In this document: positions 23,454 through 35,297 of the stretch, piece after piece
Layout of the letters: the number at the start of each line of letters is the position of its first letter
Numbering within the stretch: the first letter of the stretch is position 1
From: Liquidambar formosana
Taxonomy: Eukaryota; Streptophyta; Magnoliopsida; Saxifragales; Altingiaceae
Direction: 5' to 3'
Length of the DNA stretch: 64,000 nucleotides
Assembly: GCA_039720395.1 (NCBI GenBank)
Contig: CM077822.1
Span: 23,953,267-24,017,266 of the forward strand
Notes under the pieces: model-generated
Databases searched by the model: none
What the model was told of the DNA's origin: nothing
The model's input: the letters and a program-made list of their open reading frames with translations, nothing else
Position numbers and translations under genes: made by a program

Positions 23454-26340
23454 CACTAAAGCCAATCGACCATGTATCGCATACCTATCTTCTCAAGATG
23501 TTGGTCTTAGACATAACCAATTATGTTTTAGAGCTTTAGTCAGTAAGTCTACAAAAACTTATGTAGATAATATCTTCTGTAATGTATCTATTACCTCTTC
23601 CAATGATTCCTCTAATCACTTGGAATTGTCACTCTATGAGTTTGGACTTTTGATGAGACCGTGATTCCTATACTTGAGCTATAGACCCATTGTTGTCACA
23701 AAACAAGGTGTGGGCAACTCAATGGAAGGAACAACTCTAAGTTCTAAATGAACTTATAGATCCAAACAGTCTCCTAGACAATGCGACAATTAATTCACCC
23801 TTAATAATGGAATCCACTGTATCTTTCATACAGTTCTTCCATTAAGTATTTCACCAACTAAAGTGAATATAAAATATACCCCATATGGATTATATCCAAA
23901 TCCATATACCCATCTACTATGAGTTTACAATTTCCATATACAATCCAATATTCCAAATTTGAATTGATTGATAACTATTTGTAACAATTACAACATAATA
24001 GATATCAGGTTCAATACATAGTGTAAAATAAGGCTTCTTAACACTTTAAGAATCTTACTTGTGTTATCCTAGGGCACATGCCCTTGAATAATGAATTCTT
24101 ATCTAAAGTAAATCAGACCTCCCTTAGAATTCTCCATGTTGAACTCCTTCAACATTTCAACTATGTTTGATGATTTGGAGATACTTAGCAATCTATATGA
24201 TCTATCTCTATAGATCTTATTGGATGCTTTTGCCAAATCTTTCATGAATTAGTTTTTCTCCAAAAACTAAAACTTTACATTAGATAACATTCATATATCA
24301 TTCATAATGATTATGATGTCATCCATACTTAGGATAAAGAAAAACAATCGCACTCCCACTAACCTTTTATACACTCATGGTCCATCTATACAATGAGAGA
24401 AATCAAACAATTTGATTACCTCAACTTTATAGATGTTCTAATTATGAGAACCTTGTAGTCTATTAATAGACTTCTATAACTTACACACTTTTATGGTTTT
24501 TCACCATTTGATATAACATCTTTATATCCTTTTTGACATATCTTATATTCAAAATGTGTGTTTATAGATAACAAGATCCAAATGGATTTCAGCATAACTA
24601 TTATCAAACAAGTTTCTTTATAGACAACTTTTTGCCTATGTTGAAAACATTCTTAAATAGCCAAGCATTTTAGGTCTTTACCTATCCATATTGGATTTAA
24701 TGACTCTTAGTCATTTCTCGAGTTGATGTGAAACATCGTCTAGTCATAATCAATAGGATTATCTTGGTGATCTTTATCACCAAAGAACAATTCTTTCACA
24801 TTCTAATAGAGATACAATATCTCTCTTATGTTAAGAAATATCCAATTTGATCTATGAAAAGATTGTAGTGTAGTTAAGGGTTTTGTCTTAACAGAGACAA
24901 GGGTTGGATCTTTGTTCGTTTGTGGCTTTACAGACAATTCTATAAATTCTATCTACTTTTGCATCTTCTTGAATGAACTCTTTCTCAAGAAAATCCAGCA
25001 AACATCCTAATGGACAACTTTTGTTCATTAGGGTAATAGAAATACTATCCCAACCACTTTTGGGATATACCACAATTCAACACTTACTTGACCGTATTTC
25101 CAGATTGTCTACATTATGTTTCCAGACATACGTAGCACAAGCCCAAGCCTTAACTTCTATAAGTTGGGTTTCTTCCCATATCATATCTGATATAATTGGG
25201 ACAAAACTGGAGTGAACCCTAAATTATCAATATGTAGCAATTTTAAGGTATATCCTAGATGGATACATTAGTAAAACTCATCATGGATCAAACCATATCT
25301 TAATAGGGTTCAATTTGTTCTCTTAGATTCACCATTAAGCTATGGTATTCTAAGATGAGTCTACTATAATTGAATGCATGCTCTACATGACTGTATACAT
25401 CACAATGTATAGTCAAATTATAAATGTAACTCATTCACTTCACCAAGTAAAAGATGGGTTTGGTCATCTCATAACCAAGTCATAATCGTTACATTTAAAT
25501 GAGAGTCTCTACATCTCTTGTATTCTCGGAATACGTTGCATTCGCTCTAATTAGTCATTTAAATTCGGAAATCAAATTTCTAGAATGTCTTAAATGCTTA
25601 GTTAAGAAATAAGTTCCCAAAATTAATCTAGCAACTCTTGCTCTATTAAAATTTTTAAAGGTAACTTATTATCTACTTAACTTTCTGCTCCGATTTAGAT
25701 TATACTAGAATCCAAAAACCAAGAAGCAGAACTAACCAACAATTTAGTTTAGAGCATGAACCAAAACTTCAAAAGTTTGGTTCTTCTCGGAAGACTGATA
25801 CTTTATCAAGTTCCCTTTACAATACCTTATATTTACTACAAAATAATTATATTTCTTTGTCTTTGACTTTTCAAGACTTGCTTTCCTCTATGCTTCCATT
25901 TTAAATCACATCTAGCTTCTCAAGTTATTCTATGTGATTAATCATTTTTCAAAAGAATGATTATTAATAAACAACTTTTATTACATCCTAGTCCAGAAGA
26001 AGTCCTTTATAACTACTATACTTTATAGTATTATTTTACTCACTATACAACCTTTGTATGTGATGTAGGACATCAAAGGCACTTGCATTGACTAATTTTG
26101 CTTCTGAAGCTCATTAGTCATAAATACTATCATATAGTATGGCAACAAGATGCCAATTGCGCATAGTGTCTTTTTCTTCTTAGGATGTTTTATGGAGGGC
26201 CTTTAATAAAAGGCCTAATAGCATATAAACAATCTTTTGAAATTGAGAACAATTCTCAATTTCCTAAGTCAATCAAAGAAATCGGGTTTAGTCAAACTAT
26301 CAATATCCTATATTAGGAAATAGGGGTTTTGAGGTGAGTA
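23454..26340 (-). pseudogene. Copia-2 pol remnant
   Basis: Patchy similarity to the copia-1 polyprotein runs in the same order. 23454-23720 matches the C-terminal RNase H end. 24326-24345 and nearby lines match the RT region around 14325-14345. 24955-25010 matches the spacer at 15100-15140, and 25320-25560 matches the integrase region. Stops and indels occur in every frame and the region is about 0.8 kb shorter than in copia-1. No domain can be read through. Gag is barely detectable near 26100-26330. Confidence 0.75.
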
Positions 26341-29300
26341 ATTAGGTAATCTACATAAACAAAGAATTAGATTTCATTTTTATCCATAATGATTGGGTCT
26401 TTAATCATATGGTACCTCCCACTATTTTATCAAATTCTATACACCCTCTAATGGAATTTGGGAATCTCATTCCTAATGGGGATTGGGGTCCCACTGTGAC
26501 TTAGAAGCCTCACATGTTAGTTTCTTGACTTCTAACCCACAATAAGAAGACAACTCTTTGTCTATTGCTTCATAAGCAAGTTCCAATCATTTTGCCTCTA
26601 GGGAACATACACCTCACATGTTAGTTTCTTGGAATACTTCCCTAGTTAAGTTAAACCCATCATTCACACAGGTATGTTTCGCCAAATATATACCTCACAT
26701 GTTAGTTTCTTGGTATATACCAGTTTAGGCACCCCATGATATCTCATATGTGATAGTTTCAAGTAATGTCTTTAACATGGGTAGCTCCTACATGTCTGCA
26801 GCCAGGTACCCACATCAAGGGACGTTAGATGATCCTATAATGATGGAAGGCAATGAAGAATTCATTCCCTAATGACTTCTCCATTTTCAACTTAATATTA
26901 AATAAGAGGGGTTTTAAAGGGTCTCATCAAATTAACATGCATCCTATGTATCAAAATTTAAACATATAAATTATGCTATTTATAATCATACATCTCATGC
27001 TATTATAAATCATACATCGCATGCTATTATATATCAACATATATAAAGTACCATATTTTGATATTAGTCCCTAAGTGAATAGGTAACATATACCAAACTA
27101 TGGTATTGGAGCTAATACAATTATCTCTTAAATTTAAGCTCCCACTATGATGATTATGGACTTTGAGAGGATTCAATCCAAGCCAATAGATTGAATCCAA
27201 GGTCTAAGGTGGGTGTAGGTGATCGTAAAATAAACCATTCGTAACATGCATGCTTTCTTGAAACACTTCTCTAAGCTTTCAAGTCCTTAAATCTGCTCCC
27301 TTGGCTTGATGGTCTCCACCATTGGCTTGTTGGGCTCTATCATGCTCCTTTGGGTCCACCATGCTCCTTAGTGCGCTCTCGATTACATAACATTTACATA
27401 ATTTAAAGAAAGGGATACATAAGGGGAATGTGGGGTACATAAGAGAATGATAGAGAGAGAGGGAGAGGGAAGGTGGCATGCGAGCCCCAAATAAATTACA
27501 TCACCTTAATAAAATTACAACTCTTGTAAATAATAACATCCCATTCATAAGACGGCCAATCACAATTGGTTTAAAGGGTATAGTCCATAATCATCATCCA
27601 AGCACATACATACAATCTCATTGCATAATGTAAAGAAAAACTGTAAGCATTAAAACATATGGGCATTATGGTAATTCTCTTGAATGATTTACATTAATCT
27701 CATTAATGCATCCTAATCTTATTAGGTTTAAACAAAAATATCCAGAATTAAATAAAGTCTTAACATTTAAGACATTTAGTTTCAATTAATCAAATTAATA
27801 GAAACATATAAAATTTCCTAAAATAACTCTAATATCCAATATTAGGGTTTCCTTAATTAAACAAAACAATTTCATTTAATTAAGAATTTCTAGATTTTAA
27901 TTTAATCCCCAATTGTATTTTAAACCATTTAAAACATTATAAAATTAATCAATATTAATTAAATAATTAACATGGGAATTAAATAAAATCAATTAAATAA
28001 TGAATTAGTGCATTAGGGTTTCCTAAAACCCTAAACCCTAAATGCATAACCCTAAACCCTAAATGCAAGCCCTAATCATTAAATGCCTTATGATTGGTCA
28101 TTTAATGACCAATCATTAAAACCCTAGGTTCATACGGTATTTAATAAAAGGGATTAGGGTTTAATTAATGCCAAATAGGGTATTTATTACCCATAATTAA
28201 TTACACTAATTAGGGTTATCAAAACCCTAACCCTAGACATCATTAATGGTATTAATTATGCCCTAACAATTAATAACCATGATTGGTCATTTAATGACCA
28301 ATCATTAACTCTTAATTAAGGTAATTAATATTCCAATTAGGGTTTTAATTAATGCCATAATGAAATTAGGGTTTCATCATTAACTCAAAATTAGGGTTTC
28401 ATCCTTAACTCTATGCAGCCGTCACTACCAGGGGGCTGCCTGAGCTTGGCTAGGCTGCCATGGCCACCAACGACTGTGGGAGGCCATGGCCAGTCATGGG
28501 AGAATATCCTAGGGGTGTGGGACAAGCTTCTGGACACGTGAGAAGTGGTGGAAGTGGCTGCCATCATCAAGAACAATCAGGGTTTCCAAAACCCATTGCT
28601 GGAGCCATTGTTGCAAACCTTGAAGGTCACAATAGCTTCTAAAACCTTATCAATTCGACTCCTCCATTGAAACCAGCTTTTGTATCATGTCCCTACATGA
28701 AATACTAAGCTAATAGAAGAGGTTTGGATGATCAAATCATCACCAATTGTTCTAAACAATTAAAACAACAGTAGGCTGCCCAGAATTTGACAGCACACTG
28801 TCCATGGTCAAAAATTGATTTAAAACCAAGCAAGATGATTGAATTAGGCTACCAAACGAATTTTCCCAGTATCCTACATGTCTTAGGAAACTAATGAAAT
28901 TGGTTTCATGCAATTTGGAGTTCCCTAACTCAAGTTCTAATCAAAACTCCATTGATGACGTTTCTGCAGAGAAAATCTGCTATGCTGTTCATGAAAAATT
29001 TTCAAACTTTTTGAATCTTTTTCCATCAAAACCTTTTTGAAACTTAAAGAAAATCATATACACATGATATATAATGATCCTACAATGATCTTCCATCATA
29101 AATACAGCAGCTTTAATTAGAATTAATTGCAAGAACCTTAGGGTTCTAAAACCCAGATTCAGCCTCCATGGTGTTCTTCTCCTTCTTCCTTCTGTTCTAG
29201 CATCTTAATCCAATTATGATGCATCTAAATGCATGGGAACCTTTCCCTACCATGTCTAGAACATAACCCAAGTGGTGGCAACCATTGCCATGCCTTTGAT

Positions 29301-29795
29301 CTCCATCAATAACTCAAAGTTGTGGCTATTGCATCATTCCCGAGCAAAACTGTCTTTCCAGACAGCCTGTAGTAAAAAATTCATAACTTTCACTACAAAA
29401 CTCGGATTGACGCACCGTTTGTTGGGTTGGAAAGCTTATTCAAAGAGATTTCTAACCATATATGGCTCGAAAATTTTGGAGAAGAACTCTTAATTCGGCA
29501 GGCAAAACAAGATGACGGTTTTTCATGGCAACCATGAAAACTGTTCATAACAGTTTTATAAAACCCTAGTTTCCTTATTCTTCTTCTCCAAACTCAAACC
29601 CTATGCAACCTATTGCATCCATGGATACACTTAACCATCAATTAGAAGAGGAGTAGAAGAGAATTGACCTAGGGTTCCAAACCCTAGGTTCAGCTATGGA
29701 GAAAAACCAATTATGCAGAAAAAATTTTCCAGATTTTTGAATCATTCAACTACACCATAATTACCAGCCCATATGTATTTTGTATTATGCATAAT
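26341..29795 (-). other. Copia-2 leader with conserved hairpins, dyads and teloboxes
   Basis: The leader is homologous to the copia-1 leader almost throughout. The constant-loop hairpins are at 26508-26527, 26612-26631 and 26693-26712 with exactly the same spacing (104 and 81 bp) as copia-1. Perfect 27-bp dyads are at 28090-28116 and 28279-28305. The PBS-proximal part (about 29085-29590) contains roughly 400 bp not in copia-1. No gene is supported. Confidence 0.75.
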
Positions 29796-29811
29796 CATGG
29801 CTCTGATACCA
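29796..29811 (-). other. Copia-2 primer-binding site (tRNA-Met type)
   Basis: The element strand reads TGGTATCAGAGCCATG, the standard plant copia PBS, one base inside the LTR edge at 29813. Confidence 0.88.
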
Positions 29812-29812
29812 T

Positions 29813-31471
29813 TGTTGGGAATCGAACAAGAGGGAAAAATAGAAGTGCGGAATATAAAAAATTTTTCCTACGATTCCCAATCCCATGAATCTAACTATGC
29901 ATAACACAAAATCAAACCCTAACTACGAAGAGGGTTAGAACACTTACAGGATTTTTGTCTTCTCCGTTTTGCTCCAAGCTTCTACTCCGGACAGCGGTGA
30001 ATGAGCAGCCCAAGTGTGCTGCCTCCAACGGTATCCACACCTAGCTAGAGCTTCAAGCCTTTTCTTTCTTCTTCCTTGTTGTTGCTAGAGGTGGAGAAGA
30101 GAGAGAGAGAGAAGAGAGCCTCCAAAGGGCTGGACGGCTAGGGTTTATTGTGCAAGCCTCTTATGCCATGTCACACATAAGTGTGACTTATATAGGCAGC
30201 CCACTAAAGGGGGCTGGCCATGGGGAAGAAACCCTAATAGGGTTATGTGTAATTACACTTAATTGCACATTAACCCCTATTATTTGTATCAAATACAAAT
30301 AGGCCTATAAAGAACTATTCTTTATTCACTAAAACCCTTTCTCTCATAGACTTTAAAGCCCTTCTTGCATGATCAGTGTGTGACCCATTGGGTTCACATC
30401 ATTAAGTAGTAGGAATAGCACGAGATGTACACAATGGAACTCTTTCCATTTAGGGTCTAATTGGAACTCCTTCCAATTCCCTAATTGATTATAACTCACT
30501 TATATCAATTAGGGCTTCTACTAACCATGAGTAACACCTAGCATATGGCTCATGGTGTGGTCCTTAATGAGGTGAATAGTCATTTACAAAGAACCCTTCT
30601 GTTATAGTTTATAGGTTACAATTGCATCCTTCCTTCAACACAATGTCTCCAATTGAACTAATAGGACATGGAAGTCTGTCAAGTCCCTAGTTCAATTACT
30701 TTATACTCATTCATAGATATCAACTCATTGATGAACTCATGAAACTCTTTTCATATTCATCCTACCATGGCCATGGATTTAATGAGTTATATTATGAATG
30801 CTATATGAGACATTCTCTCTCTTTTTCCTGAGAGTGATGGATCCCTTGTTGATCACTCACATGCCTTCATACACATAGCAGTAGGGCCAATGAACACCTT
30901 TGCAGACTCCTGAATAGGATCTGCACTTAGTGTTATCAAACTTCTAAAGCTACATGCATAAGGCAACTATGGTGTCTCAGGTCTAAGGATTACTTGTACC
31001 ACTATAACAATGAGAAACTGATTGACAAGCAGGATAAAACTCCATTCAGTTTATCTCATATCTTTGGTCACATTCAGTGTACCTATTCTTGTAATAGGCA
31101 CCCACTTATTGGTTGTAGTGTCTCCACACAAATAGCTTGAGACTAGCTATCCTCCTATAGAGTCAGCCTAACAAGTGCTAGTCCTATGGTTCATTACTGT
31201 CCATCATAGTGAACCTTCAACTAGGAATGCTTTAGGAGTTTAGTACAGAGATATATCTATAGTCTCAAAATTACAACTCTTTGTAATTCCATATTCTCAA
31301 CTCTAACTCCATGGACATATTATGTAAATATAAATGATGCATATAAACATAATAGAATAAGCCCTTTTATTAAATCAATAATAAATGTGACATACATAAA
31401 TGAAATCAAATGATTGTTCCTAATCCCTAAACAATCATCTCTATGATTAGCTCTAGGGCATAATCCTAACA
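29813..31471 (-). repeat. Copia-2 5' LTR
   Basis: The LTR is the same length as 21783-23441. The right edge ends CCTAACA followed by the duplication TTGCT. Confidence 0.93.
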
Positions 31472-31754
31472 TTGCTATGTCAATCAATTTTAGTTTTGAA
31501 TAAATTGCCAATAATAAATCAAATTTGGGATTTTCTTATTTGATTTAGACCGCACCCAAGGTAACTTTATGGGTTGCCTACGTATCTCCATGGTTTTTTC
31601 TTCTTTTTTTTTTGTTTTTTTTTTTGTTTTTGTTTTTTTTTTTTTTTTGTTTTTGTTTTTTTTTTTGAATGGAGAATCAGGTCTTACGTAGTTCTTATGC
31701 CTTAACTTTTGCCTAGGCCGCCCTTACGGGTTTTCAACCTAACAGGCTTCAAAC
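31472..31754 (-). other. Element B 3' internal segment with a long T-rich tract
   Basis: This is element B DNA between copia-2 and the end of pol. 31593-31665 is nearly pure T with single G bases (A-rich on the element strand), directly past the end of integrase. It may be a slippage-prone tract. The flank TTGCCTACGTATCTCCATGG resembles lines seen in the LTR conserved block. Confidence 0.6.
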
Positions 31755-34700
31755 ATGATATTTCTTCAATTGATCCAAATTAGTTGGACGAGCGAACTCA
31801 ATTCCATCTAAATCCATGAGGCGAACAGCCCCTGCTGGCAATATCTCTTTGATAATGTATGGCCCACCCAACTTGGCTTGAATTTTCCCCGCGGATCGAA
31901 CACTGGAGCTCTGATTTCTTTCAGCACTACATCCCCTTTCTTTAGACCTCGATCTTTGACATGCTTGTTGAATGCTCTGGCAACTCTCCGTTGATACCCC
32001 TGAACATGATACAGCGCCCTTAAACGCCTTTCATCGAGTAAAGCTAACTCGTCATAACGGCTCTTAACCCAATCCACTTCTGCTATCTGGCTCTCCACAG
32101 CAACCCTTAATGAAGGAACCTCTAATTCAACTGGCAACACGGCCTCCATTCCATAAACTAGAGAATAAGGGGTAGCCCCTGTTGACGACCTTATTGATGT
32201 TCTGTAACCCCATAGAGCCAATGGCAACTTCTCATGCCAGTCTGTGTGTGAGTCCGCAGTCTTCTGTAGTATCTTCTTGATGTTCTTGTTAGCTGCTTCC
32301 ACCGCTCCATTAGTCTGAGGACGGTATGGTGATGACAGATGGTGAACTATGCTGTACTTTTGCAAGAGCTCATGGGTTTCTTTCTGAAAGTGCTGGCCAT
32401 TGTCTGAGATAACTTCATGCGGTACCCCATATCGATATATGATGCTGTGCTGTATGAACTGTGCTACCTTCTTGGAATTCAAGGTCTTGAAGGACGCTGC
32501 TTCCACCCACTTAGTGAAGTAGTCGATGGCAACCAGGATGTATTCATGCCCATTTGACGCCTTTGGCTTGATCTGTCCGATGATATCTATCCCCCATACC
32601 GCGAATGGCCATGGTGACGACATACTTGTTAAAGGCATAGAAGGCAAATGTTGTCCATTGGCGAACAGTTGGCATTTGTGGCACTTCTTGACATGTGCGT
32701 GGCAGTCTCTTTCCATGGTAGACCAATAATAGCCTAACCTCATGATTTTCTTAGCTAACATATAGCCATTCATATGCGGAGCCCCTGTCCCTTCATGGAT
32801 TTCTTTAATCAGATGCTCGGCTTCTTCCTCGGTGACACACAGCAGGTGGATCCCGTCGTATGATCTCCGATATAGCTTTCCTCCACAAAGTACATAGTGA
32901 CTTGCCAACCGCCTTAGGGTTTTTCTATCAATGCGAGATGCTCCTTCTGGGTACTCCCTTTCTTCAATGAACTTCTTTATGTCATGGAACCACGGACGGC
33001 CATCATTCACTTCCCCTCCTCGGATTGCACAACAGTACACAGGCTTGTCTCGGCATTCTATTACCAACGGCTTCACATTTCCCCCTTCAGGTATCTCCAC
33101 CATGGATGCTAGGGTCGCCAAGGCATCGGCAAACTGGTTCTTGTTTCTTGAAAGGTAGTTGAACTCTATCTCTGAGAACTCCTTGGTTAGAGCTTCCAGA
33201 TAGGCATGGTAGGGTAGCAGCTTCTCATCTCGAGTTTTCCATTCCCCTTTTATCTGACAAATGATTAGCGCCGAGTCCCCGAACACTTCTAATTCTTTGA
33301 TCCCCAATTCAAGTGCCGCTTCCAATGCTAGGATACAGGCCTCATATTCAGCAATGTTGTTGGTGGCTTCGAACCCCAACTTGACCGCCAACGGTGTAAA
33401 TGCCTCTTCGGGTGAGACCAGCAGGACTCCTATCCCATAACCTTTCTTATTGGCTGCCCCATCGAAGTATACTCTCCAAGTTTTTCTACCAATCTCTAGC
33501 ACGTCCTCATCTGGGAATTGATCGTTGAACGGAGCGGATGATGACACCGGACATCTGGCTAGGTAGTCTGCGATGACGCTTCCCTTGATAGACTTCTGAT
33601 TCACGTACTTGATGTCGAATTCATTGAGGAGAATTGACCATCGAGCAGTTCTGAATGACAATACTGGCCTTTCTACCAGGTACTTCAACGGGTCCATGCG
33701 ACTTATCAAGAACACTTCGAAGGACATCATGTAGTGCCGGAGTTTCTGCGTCGCCCATACTAGTGCTACACAAGCTTTTTCAATTGCATTGTACTTCACT
33801 TCATAGTTTGTCATTTTCTTGCTTAGGTAGTAGATGGCATTCTCCTTTGTAGACCCTTCGAGATATTGAGCTAACAAAGCTCCCGTCGCGGTTTCGGTGA
33901 CCGTTAAGTATAACAAAAGTGGCGCACCTTGCCGTGGGGGAACTAAGATTGGAGGATTGCTCAAGTATCTCTTAATGGTCTCAAAGGCCTCTTGGAATTC
34001 TTCGTTCCATACTTTTGGCACACCTTTCTTAAGAAATTTGAAGATTGGTTCACAAACCATGGTTAAGTTGGCAATGAATCGGCTTATGTATTGAACTCTT
34101 CCCAGAAAACCCCGGATCTGCTTCTCAGTGCTAGGCGGCTCCATCTCCACAATAGCTTTTATCTTCCCTGGGTCCACTTCGATACCTCTCTGAGTGATCA
34201 TAAACCCCAATAACTTGCCTGCAGTGACACCAAAAGCGCACTTCTGTGGGTTGAGACGGAGATTGTACTTTTTTGCTCGCTCTAGGAATTTCTCTAGTGC
34301 CTTGAAATGCCCTTCTCTATCCACAGACTTTACGATCATATCATCGACATAAACCTCGACTTCCTTATGGATCATATCATGCAATAAGGTCGTAACTGCT
34401 ATTTGGTAAGTAGCCCCAGCGTTTCTTAAGCCAAAAGGCATTACCTTGTAACAGTACGTTCCCCATTGCGTGATAAAGGCTGTTTTCTCCATGTCTTGAG
34501 GCGCCATCTTTATCTGGTTATACCCAGAGAATCCGTCCATGAAGGAGAGGAGTGCATGTCCCACCGTGCTATCTACCAACACGTCGATATGGGGTAAAGG
34601 AAAGTCATCCTTAGGGCTCGCGGCGTTGAGATCTCGGAAGTCGACACATATCCTCACTTTCCCATCTTTTTTAGGTACAGGCACTATATTCGACAACCAC

Positions 34701-35126
34701 TCGGGGTACTCCACAACTTGGAGGAAACCCGCGTCTAGTTGTTTAGTTACCTCTTCTTTTACTTTTAGGGCCCATTCTGGTTTTAATCTTCTGAGTTTCT
34801 GCTTTACCGGCTTCTTTAGGGAATTAGTGGGGATATAGTGTTGCACAATATCGGGGTCGATGCCAAGCATGTCTTCATAAGACTATGCAAAAGCCATAAT
34901 GTTGGCTTTCAAGAGAGAGATCATCTTTTCTTTTTCAACGGGGGAGAGGGTTTTCCCAATTTTAACTATTCTTGGCAATTCATTCGTCCCTAAGTTGATT
35001 GATTCCAATTCATCCATATTAGGTTCGGTGACGCCCCTTTTCCTTTGCTCAACGAGCTCCGGGGGGACATCGTTCCTAGGATCTATTTCCATGCCATAAA
35101 TATCCATAGAGGAGAGAAAAGAGACA
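31755..35126 (-). pseudogene. pol: Element B pol: RT, two RNase H domains, integrase; one stop and one frameshift
   Basis: The main open segment (31808-34870, 1020 residues) reads, in order: RT (catalytic MDGFSGYNQ near 111-119 and YVDD at 174-177), a first RNase H-like domain (about 290-440) in which the expected leading Asp is missing (LYLTVTETATGALLAQ), and a second RNase H with D470, E508/E510, D532 and D582. It continues with an integrase zinc site (H692, H699, C730, C733) and DDE core D762, D823, E858. The dual RNase H, first copy degenerate, is typical of the Tat clade. A TAG at 34883-34885 separates the RT N-terminus (34886-35126); the context suggests a former Trp codon. Near 31873 a one-base loss shifts the integrase tail; the alternative frame remains open to about 31755. 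Most catalytic residues are intact, so decay is recent. Confidence 0.9.
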
Positions 35127-35297
35127 CTGCATATATAGAGAAAGAAAGCACACTTTATTGACTAGGAATAATGGGAATGACACACAAAAGAAAGAAGGAA
35201 AACAAACAAATCTGTATCAATACTATGACTCCACAAAGTGAGTAAAGTAGATACATCTTTTTGAATTAGGGAAATATTACTAAACTAAGACACCTAC
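35127..35297 (-). other. Predicted Ogre-type intron between protease and RT
   Basis: On the element strand a donor GTAGGT begins at 35297 and a pyrimidine-rich stretch ends at the acceptor TATATGCAG (35127). Splicing these 171 nt removes the stop TAG at 35294-35296 and joins the gag-protease frame to the RT frame without a shift. An intron at this place, controlling Gag versus Gag-Pol output, is a recognised trait of Ogre elements; here it is my prediction from sequence. Confidence 0.65.

Larger units (their letters stand above)
21783..31471 (-). mobile_element. Copia-2: same-family copia element with decayed coding region
   Basis: Two 1659-bp LTRs (21783-23441 and 29813-31471) are flanked by TTGCT (21778-21782 and 31472-31476). 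By eye the LTRs differ at about 12 sites (0.7%). The PBS, polypurine tract and leader are intact and close to copia-1, but the coding part is a wreck without long ORFs. LTR and leader are thus far younger-looking than pol, the pattern of a non-autonomous element mobilised in trans. It lies only 120 bp from copia-1, in the same orientation. Confidence 0.93.

Noticed and set aside
35294..35296. Premature stop in element B protease
   Set aside because: It falls within the predicted Ogre-type intron, so it is probably not a lesion.
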